16,476 nucleotides of DNA, from positions 1 to 16,476 of the forward strand of contig JADZCW010000269.1 in the NCBI GenBank assembly GCA_020851395.1. Reading direction: 5' to 3'. The notes beneath the pieces were generated by a model, which saw nothing but the letters and a program-made list of their open reading frames with translations, was not told where the DNA came from and did not search any database. The position numbers were made by a program, and so were the translations under genes. Below, piece by piece: positions 6,599 through 15,015 of the stretch (its first letter is position 1; every line of letters begins with the position of its first letter). This stretch comes from Phycisphaeraceae bacterium (GTDB lineage: Bacteria > Planctomycetota > Phycisphaerae > Phycisphaerales > Phycisphaeraceae).

Positions 6599-7042
6599 AT
6601 GTCCCTCAATAATGTCTTTCAAATGGGGATGGTCCGCTATCAGCCTCTGATCTCGTGGACGCTGCTAGCCCTCTACGGCCTGCTGGTCGTGGGCGCCGGC
6701 AACTACAAGCTGTGCTTTGATCAGAGGGGATCCGTCGCCTTCGAGCCGATGTCCCGACTCTGCGCCCCATCCGCGGACGCTGACGTCTCGGCGGCGATGC
6801 TGACAACCTGCCTGCGAGCTTCGGATTGCACCGACGTGCTCCTGCGGGCCGGCGCGGATGCGAAGCCGTCCGCGACGGCTCGCGCGTCATTGGGTGAATT
6901 GTACGCGCTCGGGAATGCTTGTCCTGTTGTATCCGAGTACCTCTCGATGCCTGGTTGGAGCGTGCGGACACCGCAGCCGCTCGACCTCACTCCCCCTTGT
7001 CCCAGGTCGGTCCATCTACGGGCCGTCGTCCTTCTCGTTTAA
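6599..7042 (+). CDS. Small membrane-anchored or exported accessory protein of the metal-efflux cluster
   Basis: Unassigned protein of about 147 residues. An N-terminal hydrophobic segment (LISWTLLALYGLLVVGAG) is followed by NYKLCFDQRGSVAFEP, a short Cys-containing stretch (CAPS, TTCLRASDCTDVLL), and a C-terminus ending LRAVVLLV. My recollection is that short proteins of this layout (signal/TM, LC-x3-G-x-VA-x-E, C-x-DV-x-L, ending in LR-x-VVLL) often precede CzcCBA-type pumps in Planctomycetes; this is memory, not a search. The start is uncertain: TTG at 6584 and ATGs at 6599, 6623 and 6629 are all in frame, and no good ribosome binding site decides between them. It lies 118 nt upstream of the czcC-like gene on the same strand. 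A periplasmic metal-binding role is possible but unproven. Confidence 0.5.
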   Translation: MSLNNVFQMGMVRYQPLISWTLLALYGLLVVGAGNYKLCFDQRGSVAFEPMSRLCAPSADADVSAAMLTTCLRASDCTDVLLRAGADAKPSATARASLGELYALGNACPVVSEYLSMPGWSVRTPQPLDLTPPCPRSVHLRAVVLLV

Positions 7043-7129
7043 CGGATTGATTGTCATCTCCGAATCGACGCCCTTGTCGTTGGGCGTGGTTGTCCTTTCG
7101 CCGTGGCGTTGCATGTCGTTTGTTCAGTT

Positions 7130-7146
7130 GGATGGTCTGACCATCC
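7130..7146. promoter_or_regulatory. 17-bp perfect dyad just upstream of the czcC ribosome binding site
   Basis: GGATGGTC-T-GACCATCC is a perfect inverted repeat with 8-bp arms and a single central base, ending 4 nt before the GGGAG ribosome binding site (7151-7155) of the outer-membrane gene. It could be an operator for a metal-responsive repressor or, in RNA, a structure limiting ribosome access. A one-base loop cannot form at the tip of a hairpin, so an RNA form would open a few central pairs. Confidence 0.45.
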
Positions 7147-7160
7147 GCGAGGGAGCCCGT

Positions 7161-8564
7161 ATGACGATGACACAACGAACCCTGCTGGTTCTGGCGGCGT
7201 CACTTCTGGCGATGGGGTGTGCCTCACGGCCGCGCTGGCCGACGCCCGAGCAGGTCGCCGCACGCCATGCGGGCCTGGCCGATGCCCTCGTGACGGATAC
7301 GGCCGGCGGGGGGATCGACGCGGCGGATCCGCCGGGCGACGAACTCTCACTTGAACTGGCGGTGGGGATGGCGATGCGGACGCACCCCGACATCCAGGCC
7401 GCGTTGGCGGAGGTGCGGCTGGCGTACGCCGAGGCACAGCAGCAACGTCTGCTGCCGAACCCAATCCTGACGGTGGCGGTGAAATTCCCGGTGGCCGGCG
7501 GGGCGCCGACGACCGAGCCGGGTATCGCGTCCGAACTGGCGTCGCTGTTGTTCATGCCCGGGAAAGTCCGGGCGGCGGACCATCGGCTGCGCGCAGCATG
7601 CGAGCGAGCGGTGGTGGTCGTGCTGGACGTGCTGACGGAGGTAAGTCATCGCTACGTCGAGGCGCAGGCTCTCGACGCGCTGGCGGTGGTGCTGACCGAG
7701 CGATCGCGTCTGACCGATCGTCTGCTGGAGATCGCCCGCGCACGCCTCAGGGCGGGGGAAGGAACGCGGCTGGACGTAACCACCCTCGATGCTCAGAAGG
7801 TCGAGTTGGGGGTGGAGGCGGCCGAGCAGGCGTTGGCGTTGCGTGAGACGAGACTGGAGCTGGCTCGGTTGATCGGTCGGCCTAATGACCCGAGTGACTG
7901 GCGACTGGATGCGTGGGTTGAGCCCGGGACGCAGCTAGAGGACGAACCCGCGTGGATTCGGGCTGGGCTCGAGAAGCGGCCGGAGATCGCCGCCCGGATG
8001 TGGGAGTTGTCCGCTCTGGGCGTGGAATTCCGGCAGAGTTCGTGGGCGCTATTCGATGGCGCGGAGTTGGGCGCCCAGGCCGAGGGGACCGTCGAGTCGA
8101 GAGCGGACGACTGGGCGGCGGGCCCGGCGATGACGCTGCCGGTGCCCATCCTGGACTGGGGACAGGCTCGACGGGACGCGGCCGCTGCGCGAAGACTCGA
8201 GGCGGCGCACCAACTGACTCAGACCCGGAGACTGGTCGTCGAGGAGGTCCGCCGGGCATACGCGGCGCTGCGGATGACGACACGGACGTATCACACGGTG
8301 ACCGAGCAGTGGATCCCCCTTGTCGAGCGCCGCCGGTCGGAGGCCGAGTCGCAGTATCGAGCGGGTCAGAGCGACGTGGTGCCCCTGATCCTGGCGGACC
8401 AGGAAGTGCTGTCGGCACAGGCTAAACGGATCGAACTGGCCCGGCAGGCCTCGGTGGCGTTGGCGCGGTTGCACCGGGCCGTGGGCGGGCCCGGAGCGGT
8501 ACCGGTCGTGTCCGAGAGTCGCCCCGCGGGTGATCCCCCCTCCCCCACTTCCCTCACACCATGA
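7161..8564 (+). CDS. czcC: CzcC-like outer-membrane efflux lipoprotein (TolC family)
   Basis: Outer-membrane channel of a tripartite heavy-metal efflux pump, 467 residues. The N-terminus MTMTQRTLLVLAASLLAMGC has a lipoprotein-type signal with C20 as the lipidated residue (a slightly atypical lipobox). The outer-membrane-efflux repeats follow: ELAVGMAMRTHPDIQAALAE and a long helical segment (QLLPNP-like LLPNPILTVAV), then the second half with RPEIAARMWE, PILDWGQARRDAAAARR, and YRAGQSDVVPLILADQEVL. The start at 7161 is preceded by GGGAG at 7151-7155. The reading frame is open 300 nt further upstream, but that part overlaps the preceding gene in another frame and lacks homology. The adaptor gene begins 13 nt downstream. 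Substrate is inferred from the pump, not from this subunit. Confidence 0.87.
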   Translation: MTMTQRTLLVLAASLLAMGCASRPRWPTPEQVAARHAGLADALVTDTAGGGIDAADPPGDELSLELAVGMAMRTHPDIQAALAEVRLAYAEAQQQRLLPNPILTVAVKFPVAGGAPTTEPGIASELASLLFMPGKVRAADHRLRAACERAVVVVLDVLTEVSHRYVEAQALDALAVVLTERSRLTDRLLEIARARLRAGEGTRLDVTTLDAQKVELGVEAAEQALALRETRLELARLIGRPNDPSDWRLDAWVEPGTQLEDEPAWIRAGLEKRPEIAARMWELSALGVEFRQSSWALFDGAELGAQAEGTVESRADDWAAGPAMTLPVPILDWGQARRDAAAARRLEAAHQLTQTRRLVVEEVRRAYAALRMTTRTYHTVTEQWIPLVERRRSEAESQYRAGQSDVVPLILADQEVLSAQAKRIELARQASVALARLHRAVGGPGAVPVVSESRPAGDPPSPTSLTP

Positions 8565-8577
8565 AGGACAGACCCCG

Positions 8578-9915
8578 ATGAACAAGATCATTCTGATTCC
8601 GTCTCTCGTGCTGATGACGTCGATGTTCCCGGCGACCGGCTGCGGCCGGGCGGAGTCGATGTCCAGCCCCACGCCGGCTGGGGCGACACATGACCCAGGT
8701 CACAACGAACATACGGATGGCGAGTATGAGCGCGACGAGCACGCGCACGACGAGCATGAGGACGATCAGGCCGGACGCGGATCGGACGATGACGATCAGG
8801 TCAGACTTTCCGACGAGGCGATTGAGCGTTCGGGCATCCGGACCGAGCCCGTGCAATCGCGGGTGCTCGTGGGCGAGGTTGTGGCGCCGGCGCGTGTGAC
8901 GTTCAACCTCGAGCGGATGGCGCACGTGGGGTCGCCGCTTGCCGGCAGAGTCCACGAGATCCCGGCACGCGTGGGCGACACGGTCGAGAAGAACGATCCG
9001 CTGCTGGTCGTGCAGAGTCCCGAGCTGGGCGAGGCCCAGAGCGACTATCTGCTCAAGCGAATGGCGATGGACACGGCAGCGCCGGCGGTGGAGCTGGCGA
9101 GGGTAGCCCTCGATCGGGCCCGCACCCTCTACGAGGAAAGCCAGGGCATCGCGCTGGCCGAGGTGCAGCGGCGGGAGGCGGAGCTCAGGGCGGCCCAGGG
9201 CGGGTTGCTGGCGGCGCGGGCCCAGGCGACGGCGGCTGAGAACCTTCTGCACATGATGGGCATGGACCAGGACGCCGTGCGAGCCCTGGCCACGACGGGC
9301 GAGATCGACCCCTACTACATGGTGCGAGCCCCGATCGCGGGCCTGGTCATCGAGCGCGAGGCCACGCTAGGCGAACTGGTCGGCCCTGACCGCGAGGCGC
9401 TGCTGGTGCTGGCGGACATGCGCACGCTCTGGGTACTGGCGGACGTGCCGGAGTCGCAGGTCAATCGGGTGACGGTCGGCGCGACGGCCCGCGTGACCGT
9501 GCCGGCGATGGGGAACGCGAGCCTGGAAGGAACCGTCACCTCCATCGCCGCCCGTCTTGACCCGGCAACGCGGACCGCACCGGTGCGAATCGAGGTGCGC
9601 GGCGATGCCGCGGGGCTGCGTCCGGGCATGTTCGCCCAGGCGGTGATCGTCGGGGCCGGCGCGGAGGGTGAGCATGCGGCGACGCCCGCGGTGCCGGAGG
9701 ACGCGGCCCAATGGATCGAGGGCCGGACCGTGGTCTTCGTGCCGGTCCGTGGCGAGCCAAACACCTTCGCCACGCGGTCCGTCGATCTCGGCGAGCCGGT
9801 CGGCGGGATGGCGCCGGTACGGTCCGGGCTGGCAGAGGGTGAACTGTTCGTCGCCGACGGCAGCTTCATCCTCAAGGCCGAGATGGGCAAGGCCGGCGCG
9901 GCCCATGAGCACTAG
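8578..9915 (+). CDS. czcB: CzcB-like periplasmic adaptor (membrane fusion protein) with His/Asp-rich N-terminus
   Basis: Adaptor linking the RND pump to the outer-membrane channel, 445 residues. It is a predicted lipoprotein (signal ending PATGC, C22). Residues 38-78 are rich in His, Asp and Glu (H38, H42, H45, H55, H57, H60, then acidic runs), a likely metal-binding tail as in some CzcB proteins. The adaptor core follows: GSPLAGRVHEIPARVGDTVEKNDPL (lipoyl-like half), an alpha-hairpin (about residues 155-220), the second half YYMVRAPIAGLVIEREATLGELV, then the beta-barrel region RTLWVLADVPESQ and RPGMFAQAVI. The start at 8578 follows GAAGGA (8563-8568) overlapping the czcC stop; an in-frame upstream ATG at 8530 would lie inside czcC. 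It precedes the pump gene by 67 nt. Confidence 0.9.
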   Translation: MNKIILIPSLVLMTSMFPATGCGRAESMSSPTPAGATHDPGHNEHTDGEYERDEHAHDEHEDDQAGRGSDDDDQVRLSDEAIERSGIRTEPVQSRVLVGEVVAPARVTFNLERMAHVGSPLAGRVHEIPARVGDTVEKNDPLLVVQSPELGEAQSDYLLKRMAMDTAAPAVELARVALDRARTLYEESQGIALAEVQRREAELRAAQGGLLAARAQATAAENLLHMMGMDQDAVRALATTGEIDPYYMVRAPIAGLVIEREATLGELVGPDREALLVLADMRTLWVLADVPESQVNRVTVGATARVTVPAMGNASLEGTVTSIAARLDPATRTAPVRIEVRGDAAGLRPGMFAQAVIVGAGAEGEHAATPAVPEDAAQWIEGRTVVFVPVRGEPNTFATRSVDLGEPVGGMAPVRSGLAEGELFVADGSFILKAEMGKAGAAHEH

Positions 9916-9982
9916 CGAAACCCACGGGTAACCTCTTCACCCGGACCACTCGTTCACCTGTTCCAGTCAGGAGTCGACCTTC

Positions 9983-12900
9983 ATGCTTGAGCCCATCCTT
10001 CGATTCTCCGTGCAGCACCGCTGGCTGGTGCTGCTGTGCACGCTCGGAGCGGCGCTCGTGGGGCTGTTCTCGCTTGGGCGTCTGCCCATTGATGCCGTGC
10101 CCGACATCACCAACAACCAGGTGCAGATCAACACGCTTTACCCCGCCCTGTCGCCGGTCGAGATCGAGAAGCAGATCACCTTCCCGATCGAGACGGCGTT
10201 GGCGGGCATCCCCGGGATCGAGTCCACCCGCTCGCTGTCGCGCAACGGGTTTTCGCAGGTGACGGTGGTGTTCGAGGACCGCGTGGACATCTACTTCGCC
10301 CGACAGCAGGTGCTTGAGCGTCTGGCCCAGGCGCGCGAGAGCCTGCCGCCGGACGCCGAGCCGCAGATGGGGCCGATCACCACGGGCCTGGGAGAGGTGT
10401 ATGTCTGGACGGTCGAGTTCGTCCACCTTGAAGGCCAGGGCACGGCGGACGCGGGCGAAGAACCGGGCTGGCGGGCCGACGGTTCCTACCTGACGCCCGA
10501 GGGTCAGCTCTTGACGACTGAACTCGAGCGAACCGCTTATCTCCGCGAAGTGCAGGACTGGATCATCCGCCCACAGATCAAGGGCGTGCCGGGCGTGGCC
10601 GGCGTCGACGCCATCGGGGGGTACGTCAAGCAGTACCACGTGCAGCCGGACCCGATGAAGCTTGTCAGCTACGGGCTGACGTTCCATGACGTGATTGAGG
10701 CGATCGAGAAGAACAACACCAGCACGGGAGCCGGGTACATCGAGCACCGAGGCGAGTCCTACCTCGTGCGGGCGGCCGGGCGGATCGACGACCCGCGGCA
10801 GGTCGCCGAGATCGTCGTCGGCCAGCGCGGGGGCACGCCCATCCGGGTGCGTGACGTGGCGGACGTGGGCATCGGGCGGGAGCTGCGCACGGGCTCGGCC
10901 AGCGAGAACGGCCAGGAGGTCGTCGTCGGCACGGCGATGATGCTCATCGGCGCCAACAGCCGTCAGGTGGCCAACGACGTCGACGCCAAGATGGCCGAGG
11001 TCAACCGCACCCTCCCGCCGGACATCCGCACCCGCACCGTGCTCAACCGAACGCAACTGGTCAACGCGACGATCCGAACCGTCGAGAAGAACCTCGTCGA
11101 GGGCGCGCTGCTGGTGATCGTGGTGCTCTTTGCCATGCTGGGAAACTTCCGGGCGGCCTTCATCACCGCGTTGGCAATCCCCCTCTCGATGCTGATGGCC
11201 GCCACGGGCATGGTCCAGAGCAAGATCAGCGGGAACCTCATGAGCCTCGGGGCCGTCGACTTCGGCCTGATCGTCGACGGGGCCGTCATCATCGTGGAGA
11301 ACTGCCTTCGCCGTCTGTCCGAGCGGCAGCACCGGCTCGGACGAGCGCTCACGCTCTCCGAGCGATTGGAGGAAGTCCGGCTCGCCAGCAAGGAGATGAT
11401 CAAGCCGTCCGCCGTCGGTCAGGCGATCATCATCACCGTGTATCTGCCCATCCTGGCGCTGACGGGGACCGAGGGCAAGATGTTCCACCCGATGGCCATG
11501 ACCGTCATCTTCGCCCTGGTCGCGGCCTTCATGCTGTCGATGACTTTCGTGCCGGCGATGGTCGCGTTGGGAATCACCGGCCGGGTCAAGGAGAAGGAGA
11601 ACCTGATCGTCCGCTGGGCGAAGACGGCCTACGTGCCGACGGTGCGGTGGGCTCTGCGCCTGCGTTACACGACGGTCGGAGCGGCGGTGATGATGTTCCT
11701 GCTCTCCCTGGCCCTGTTCACTCGTCTGGGTCAGGAGTTCGTACCCACGCTCGACGAGAAGAACATCGCCGTCCAGGCCATCCGAATCCCCAGCACCAGC
11801 CTCACGCAATCCACCGAGATGCAGCTTGAGGTCGAACGGACGCTCAGCCGGTTCCCGGAGTCAGCCGTCGTCTTCTCGAAGACCGGCACGGCGGAGATGG
11901 CGGCCGACCCGATGCCACCAAGCATCTCCGACACATTCGTGATCCTGCGCCCACAGGATGAATGGCCCGATCCCGGCCAGACCAAGGCCGAGCTGATCCG
12001 ACGGATGGAAGAGGCCCTCGAGCACGTGCCGGGCAACAACTACGAGTGGACCCAGCCCATCCAGATGCGCTTCAACGAGCTGATCGCCGGCATCCGCAGC
12101 GACGTGGCGGTCAAGCTCTACGGCGACGATTTCGGCAAGCTCACGCCCACGGCCGAGGCGATCGCCGACGTGCTCCGCGGCATCCCGGGCGCCGCCGACG
12201 TCAAGGCCGAGCAGACCGAGGGTCTGCCGGTGATGAACATCGAGATCGATCGCGCGGCCATCGCCCGGCACGGGTTGAGCATCGCCGACGTCCAGGACGT
12301 GATCGCCGCAGCCGTCGGGGGGCGAGAGGCGGGATTGGTCTTCGAGGGCGACCGCAGGTTCGACCTGGTGGTACGTCTGCCCGATGACATCCGGCGGGAC
12401 ATGGCGGCCCTGCGACAATTGCCGATACCGTTGCCGGCCGACCAGGAGGCGGCCGAGGACATCCGCTTCGCATCGGCGGTCGCCCGGGACGTCGCGGGAG
12501 GGGAGGATCGGCCGGGCTTCATACCACTGGGCTCGATCGCCCGACTCGAGATTGCCGAGGGTGTCAATCAGGTCAGCAGGGAGAACGGCAAGCGGCGCGT
12601 GGTCGTCCAGGCCAACGTTCGCGGGCGGGACATCGGCTCGTTTGTGGCCGAGGCCCGCGAACGCCTGGAGCGGGAGGTAACGATCCCTGCCGGCTACTGG
12701 ATGGACTGGGGCGGGCAGTTCGAGAACCTCATCGCCGCCCGACAGCGACTGATGATCGTGTTGCCGGTCTGCTTCTTTCTGATCTTCCTGCTGCTGTTCA
12801 GCACGTTCAACTCCGTCAAGCATGCCCTGATCGTCTTTACTGGCGTGCCGCTGGCGCTGACCGGCGGCATCCTGGCCCTGTGGCTGCGCGACATGCCCTT

Positions 12901-13249
12901 TTCCATCTCGGCTGGCGTGGGGTTCATCGCCCTGTCCGGCGTGGCGGTGCTCAACGGCCTGGTGATGATCACGTTCATCAATCAGCTATGCCAGGAGGGC
13001 GCCTCGCTCGAGGAGGCGATCCAGCGCGGGGCCGTCACCCGCCTGCGCCCCGTGCTGATGACGGCGCTCGTCGCATCGCTGGGCTTTGTCCCGATGGCCC
13101 TGGCCACGGGCACCGGCGCGGAGGTTCAACGCCCGCTGGCCACCGTCGTCATCGGGGGCCTGATCTCCAGCACCGCGCTGACCCTGGTCGTGCTGCCCGC
13201 GATCTACGGCATCGTCGGTCACAAACCCAAGAAGGAGCCCGTGTCATGA
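9983..13249 (+). CDS. czcA: CzcA/HME-type RND heavy-metal efflux pump
   Basis: Inner-membrane proton-driven pump of 1088 residues, exporting metal ions through the CzcB and CzcC partners. The N-terminus LEPILRFSVQHRWLVLLCTL leads into the first helix. The proton-relay helix reads DFGLIVDGAVIIVENCLRRL, with D426, D432 and E439 matching the acidic residues essential in CzcA. This DFG-x3-DGA-x4-EN form belongs to the divalent-cation (Co, Zn, Cd, Ni) subgroup and not to the Cu/Ag CusA subgroup. GVGFIALSGVAVLNGLVMI (from about 978) marks the second helix bundle. CAGGAG at 9968-9973 is the ribosome binding site. An acidic, Gly-rich stretch in the first periplasmic domain (about 150-181) looks inserted and accounts for part of the extra length over the usual 1040-1060 residues. 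Exact metal specificity is unknown. Confidence 0.94.
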   Translation: MLEPILRFSVQHRWLVLLCTLGAALVGLFSLGRLPIDAVPDITNNQVQINTLYPALSPVEIEKQITFPIETALAGIPGIESTRSLSRNGFSQVTVVFEDRVDIYFARQQVLERLAQARESLPPDAEPQMGPITTGLGEVYVWTVEFVHLEGQGTADAGEEPGWRADGSYLTPEGQLLTTELERTAYLREVQDWIIRPQIKGVPGVAGVDAIGGYVKQYHVQPDPMKLVSYGLTFHDVIEAIEKNNTSTGAGYIEHRGESYLVRAAGRIDDPRQVAEIVVGQRGGTPIRVRDVADVGIGRELRTGSASENGQEVVVGTAMMLIGANSRQVANDVDAKMAEVNRTLPPDIRTRTVLNRTQLVNATIRTVEKNLVEGALLVIVVLFAMLGNFRAAFITALAIPLSMLMAATGMVQSKISGNLMSLGAVDFGLIVDGAVIIVENCLRRLSERQHRLGRALTLSERLEEVRLASKEMIKPSAVGQAIIITVYLPILALTGTEGKMFHPMAMTVIFALVAAFMLSMTFVPAMVALGITGRVKEKENLIVRWAKTAYVPTVRWALRLRYTTVGAAVMMFLLSLALFTRLGQEFVPTLDEKNIAVQAIRIPSTSLTQSTEMQLEVERTLSRFPESAVVFSKTGTAEMAADPMPPSISDTFVILRPQDEWPDPGQTKAELIRRMEEALEHVPGNNYEWTQPIQMRFNELIAGIRSDVAVKLYGDDFGKLTPTAEAIADVLRGIPGAADVKAEQTEGLPVMNIEIDRAAIARHGLSIADVQDVIAAAVGGREAGLVFEGDRRFDLVVRLPDDIRRDMAALRQLPIPLPADQEAAEDIRFASAVARDVAGGEDRPGFIPLGSIARLEIAEGVNQVSRENGKRRVVVQANVRGRDIGSFVAEARERLEREVTIPAGYWMDWGGQFENLIAARQRLMIVLPVCFFLIFLLLFSTFNSVKHALIVFTGVPLALTGGILALWLRDMPFSISAGVGFIALSGVAVLNGLVMITFINQLCQEGASLEEAIQRGAVTRLRPVLMTALVASLGFVPMALATGTGAEVQRPLATVVIGGLISSTALTLVVLPAIYGIVGHKPKKEPVS

Positions 13250-13845
13250 CGAGACGTTCCCCATGGTTGTGTCTCCTGTCCTTGGTCGTAATGAATGCAG
13301 GGTGCGCGGTCGCGCCGCCGGGTATCTCGGATCCATATCCCATCACGGTCGAGAGAGTGCCGTCGAACGATGTGAGTTTGGGACGCGTGAAAGTCTTACC
13401 GACCGAAGACGGCTTGTCCGTGTCAGGCAACGTCAGCTTCGATTCATCCCGCCGAGAGAGGATTACGGGACATCTTGACATCATGCTGCGCGATTCGTCC
13501 GGACGAGCCGTGGCCCATCACGCCGTGAACTACCAGACTCAGTGGCGGCCTCACCGGCCACGATCCGGCCGGCTAGCATGGGCACATCCACAGCCTCGGC
13601 AGCTTGCCCGATTCAGCGCGCGGATCGATCACCCCCCGCAGCCCGGCCTGGTCATACAGTTGTCCCATCACCAGAGTGATGCGGCGGCTTGCCCCCGACG
13701 ATCTCTTGTATCAGGCTCAACCCTCGATCCACAACTCTGGCCGCGGGAGGCTGCCGCAACCTGCGGCCATCTATCACGTCGGGGGGCGTTTTCGAGATCG
13801 AGCCTGGCTGCCCCGAGGCAGGAGACTTGTCAGATGGCTTGGTGA
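13246..13845 (+). CDS. Small exported lipoprotein coupled to the RND pump gene (function unknown)
   Basis: Its ATG overlaps the pump stop (ATGA at 13246-13249), so the two are probably translationally coupled. The N-terminus MTRRSPWLCLLSLVVMNAGC is a lipoprotein-type signal with C20. The body contains VSLGRVKVLPTEDGLSVSGN, TGHLDIMLRDSSGRAVA, and FSARIDHPPQPGLVIQLSHH, which reads as a small beta-rich domain with a His-His end. As I recall, short proteins of this kind end near that HH and accompany CzcCBA systems in Planctomycetes. Here the frame continues about 50 residues further with Cys/Arg-rich, low-plausibility sequence, and a GC stem (13753-13767) lies inside this tail. A lost stop codon or a late indel may have lengthened the protein. 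Function could be periplasmic metal handling; this is inference. Confidence 0.6.
   Translation: MTRRSPWLCLLSLVVMNAGCAVAPPGISDPYPITVERVPSNDVSLGRVKVLPTEDGLSVSGNVSFDSSRRERITGHLDIMLRDSSGRAVAHHAVNYQTQWRPHRPRSGRLAWAHPQPRQLARFSARIDHPPQPGLVIQLSHHQSDAAACPRRSLVSGSTLDPQLWPREAAATCGHLSRRGAFSRSSLAAPRQETCQMAW
13753..13767 (+). repeat. GC-rich hairpin in the 3' tail of the lipoprotein frame
   Basis: GCCGCA (13753-13758) and TGCGGC (13762-13767) form a perfect 6-bp stem with a 3-nt loop. No T-run follows, so it is at best a poor intrinsic terminator for the efflux operon. Its place inside the doubtful C-terminal extension suggests that the ancestral gene may have ended before it. Confidence 0.3.
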
Positions 13846-13905
13846 ATCATGCCCGATAATCCTGATTGTCCGCTCCTTGAAGTCACAGTTGTGCTACGAT
13901 CCTTG

Positions 13906-13932
13906 CATGCGTCGAGATGGGATTGACGCATG
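13906..13932. repeat. 8-bp inverted repeat upstream of the amidohydrolase gene
   Basis: CATGCGTC (13906-13913) and GACGCATG (13925-13932) are perfect inverted arms separated by 11 nt. It lies just after an extended -10-like TGCTACGAT (13892-13900) without a good -35, about 190 nt before the next gene. The rest of 13846-14118 contains no gene I can support. Confidence 0.4.
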
Positions 13933-14118
13933 ACCAAGACATCGCCGCCGAGGGGCCAACGCCGTCACGACCGCGGCCCCATTAGGCCCGGACAATGCGG
14001 AGGCCGTCAACACCGTGATGAATCAGCCGGGGGCGGGAATAGTGCGAGTCGTAACGATCGGGATCCGTTGGTGGCCGCGTGACGACCGGCCATGGACATC
14101 CCCGGCGGCAGGCGTGGC

Positions 14119-14895
14119 ATGACGCACGGAATCCACCTGGCACAGATCCGCTTCGAGCCCCGCAAGGGCGAGGTGCAATGGAACACCGATCGGCTGATGG
14201 AAGTGCTGTCGCAGATGGCGGGGCAGGGGGTGGACGTGGTCGTCACGCCGGAGTGCTTGCTCGACGGCTATGCGGCCACCGACGCGTCGGTGACCCACGA
14301 GGATCTGTTGGGTTGGGCGATTGACCCAGCCACGTCGGCCATCACACGGGACCTCTCGGCATGGTGCGCAGCTCACCGGGCCTGGATGATCCTCGGCTGC
14401 ACGCGGCGGGAGGACGAACGGGTACTCAACAGCGTGCTGGTTTACGATCGATCGGGGCGGCTGGCGGGCGTGTATGACAAGCTCCACTGTCAGACGCATG
14501 ACCAGAAGTTCACCCGGGGGGAGCGGCTCGGCGTTTTCGAAGCCGACTTCGGTCGATTCGGCGTGATGATCTGCGCGGATCGGCGTTGGCCGGAGACTGT
14601 TCGAGCACTGGCACGCGCAGGCGCGAGAGTGATCTTCAATCCGACGTACGGCTTCCACGACGATCTGAACCTGGCGATGATGCGCACCCGGTCGTTCGAG
14701 AGCGAGGTATTCATCGGCTTCACCCACCCGCGGCAATCTTTAGTGACCGGCCCATGCGGCCAAGTGATCCGTAACACAACCGACTCCGATGGCGACTACT
14801 CGCTGACGATGATCGATCTTCTGGAGGTTGACCGCGCGAGGCAAGGCCCTACGGCTCACTTGCGCGACTGCCGGACAGACGTGTACGGGATCTGA
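14119..14895 (+). CDS. Nitrilase-superfamily carbon-nitrogen hydrolase (amidase)
   Basis: Cytoplasmic enzyme of 258 residues hydrolysing a non-peptide C-N bond; the substrate is not predictable. The Glu-Lys-Cys triad is complete: E45 in VVVTPECLLDGY, K121 in GVYDKLHC, and C152 in GVMICADRRWPE. The order and spacing fit the superfamily, as does the N-terminal THGIHLAQIRFEP strand. The start at 14119 is favoured over an in-frame ATG at 14092 because the family begins with this strand at residue 2-10. An AGG at 14109-14111 gives only a weak ribosome binding site. Within the superfamily it looks like a general omega-amidase or amidase branch and not a true nitrilase, but that is a guess. It stands alone, with 270 nt before it and 470 nt after it. 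Confidence 0.9.
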   Translation: MTHGIHLAQIRFEPRKGEVQWNTDRLMEVLSQMAGQGVDVVVTPECLLDGYAATDASVTHEDLLGWAIDPATSAITRDLSAWCAAHRAWMILGCTRREDERVLNSVLVYDRSGRLAGVYDKLHCQTHDQKFTRGERLGVFEADFGRFGVMICADRRWPETVRALARAGARVIFNPTYGFHDDLNLAMMRTRSFESEVFIGFTHPRQSLVTGPCGQVIRNTTDSDGDYSLTMIDLLEVDRARQGPTAHLRDCRTDVYGI

Positions 14896-15015
14896 GCACG
14901 CCTTCAGCATTCCGTGGGGCCCATGCCGCAGATCGCTCCGAGGACCTGCGTGCAGGTGGGCCGACTTATCGTCAGCCCGACAGACCGGCAACGCTCGTCT
15001 CACTGATGCATCCCC

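Noticed and set aside
6858..7160. N-terminal extension of the czcC-like gene upstream of 7161
   Set aside because: It overlaps the preceding small gene in another frame, and the lipoprotein signal and ribosome binding site place the start at 7161.
9872..11809. 645-codon minus-strand open frame opposite the RND pump
   Set aside because: It is antisense to a clear CzcA gene, rich in His/Arg/Asp as expected for GC-rich antisense, and shows no family motif.
13753..13767. Intrinsic terminator after the efflux operon
   Set aside because: The stem is short and no T-run follows.
13914..14090. Short frames ahead of the amidohydrolase (for example one starting near 13931)
   Set aside because: They are Arg/Gly-rich, lack a ribosome binding site and resemble no known protein.
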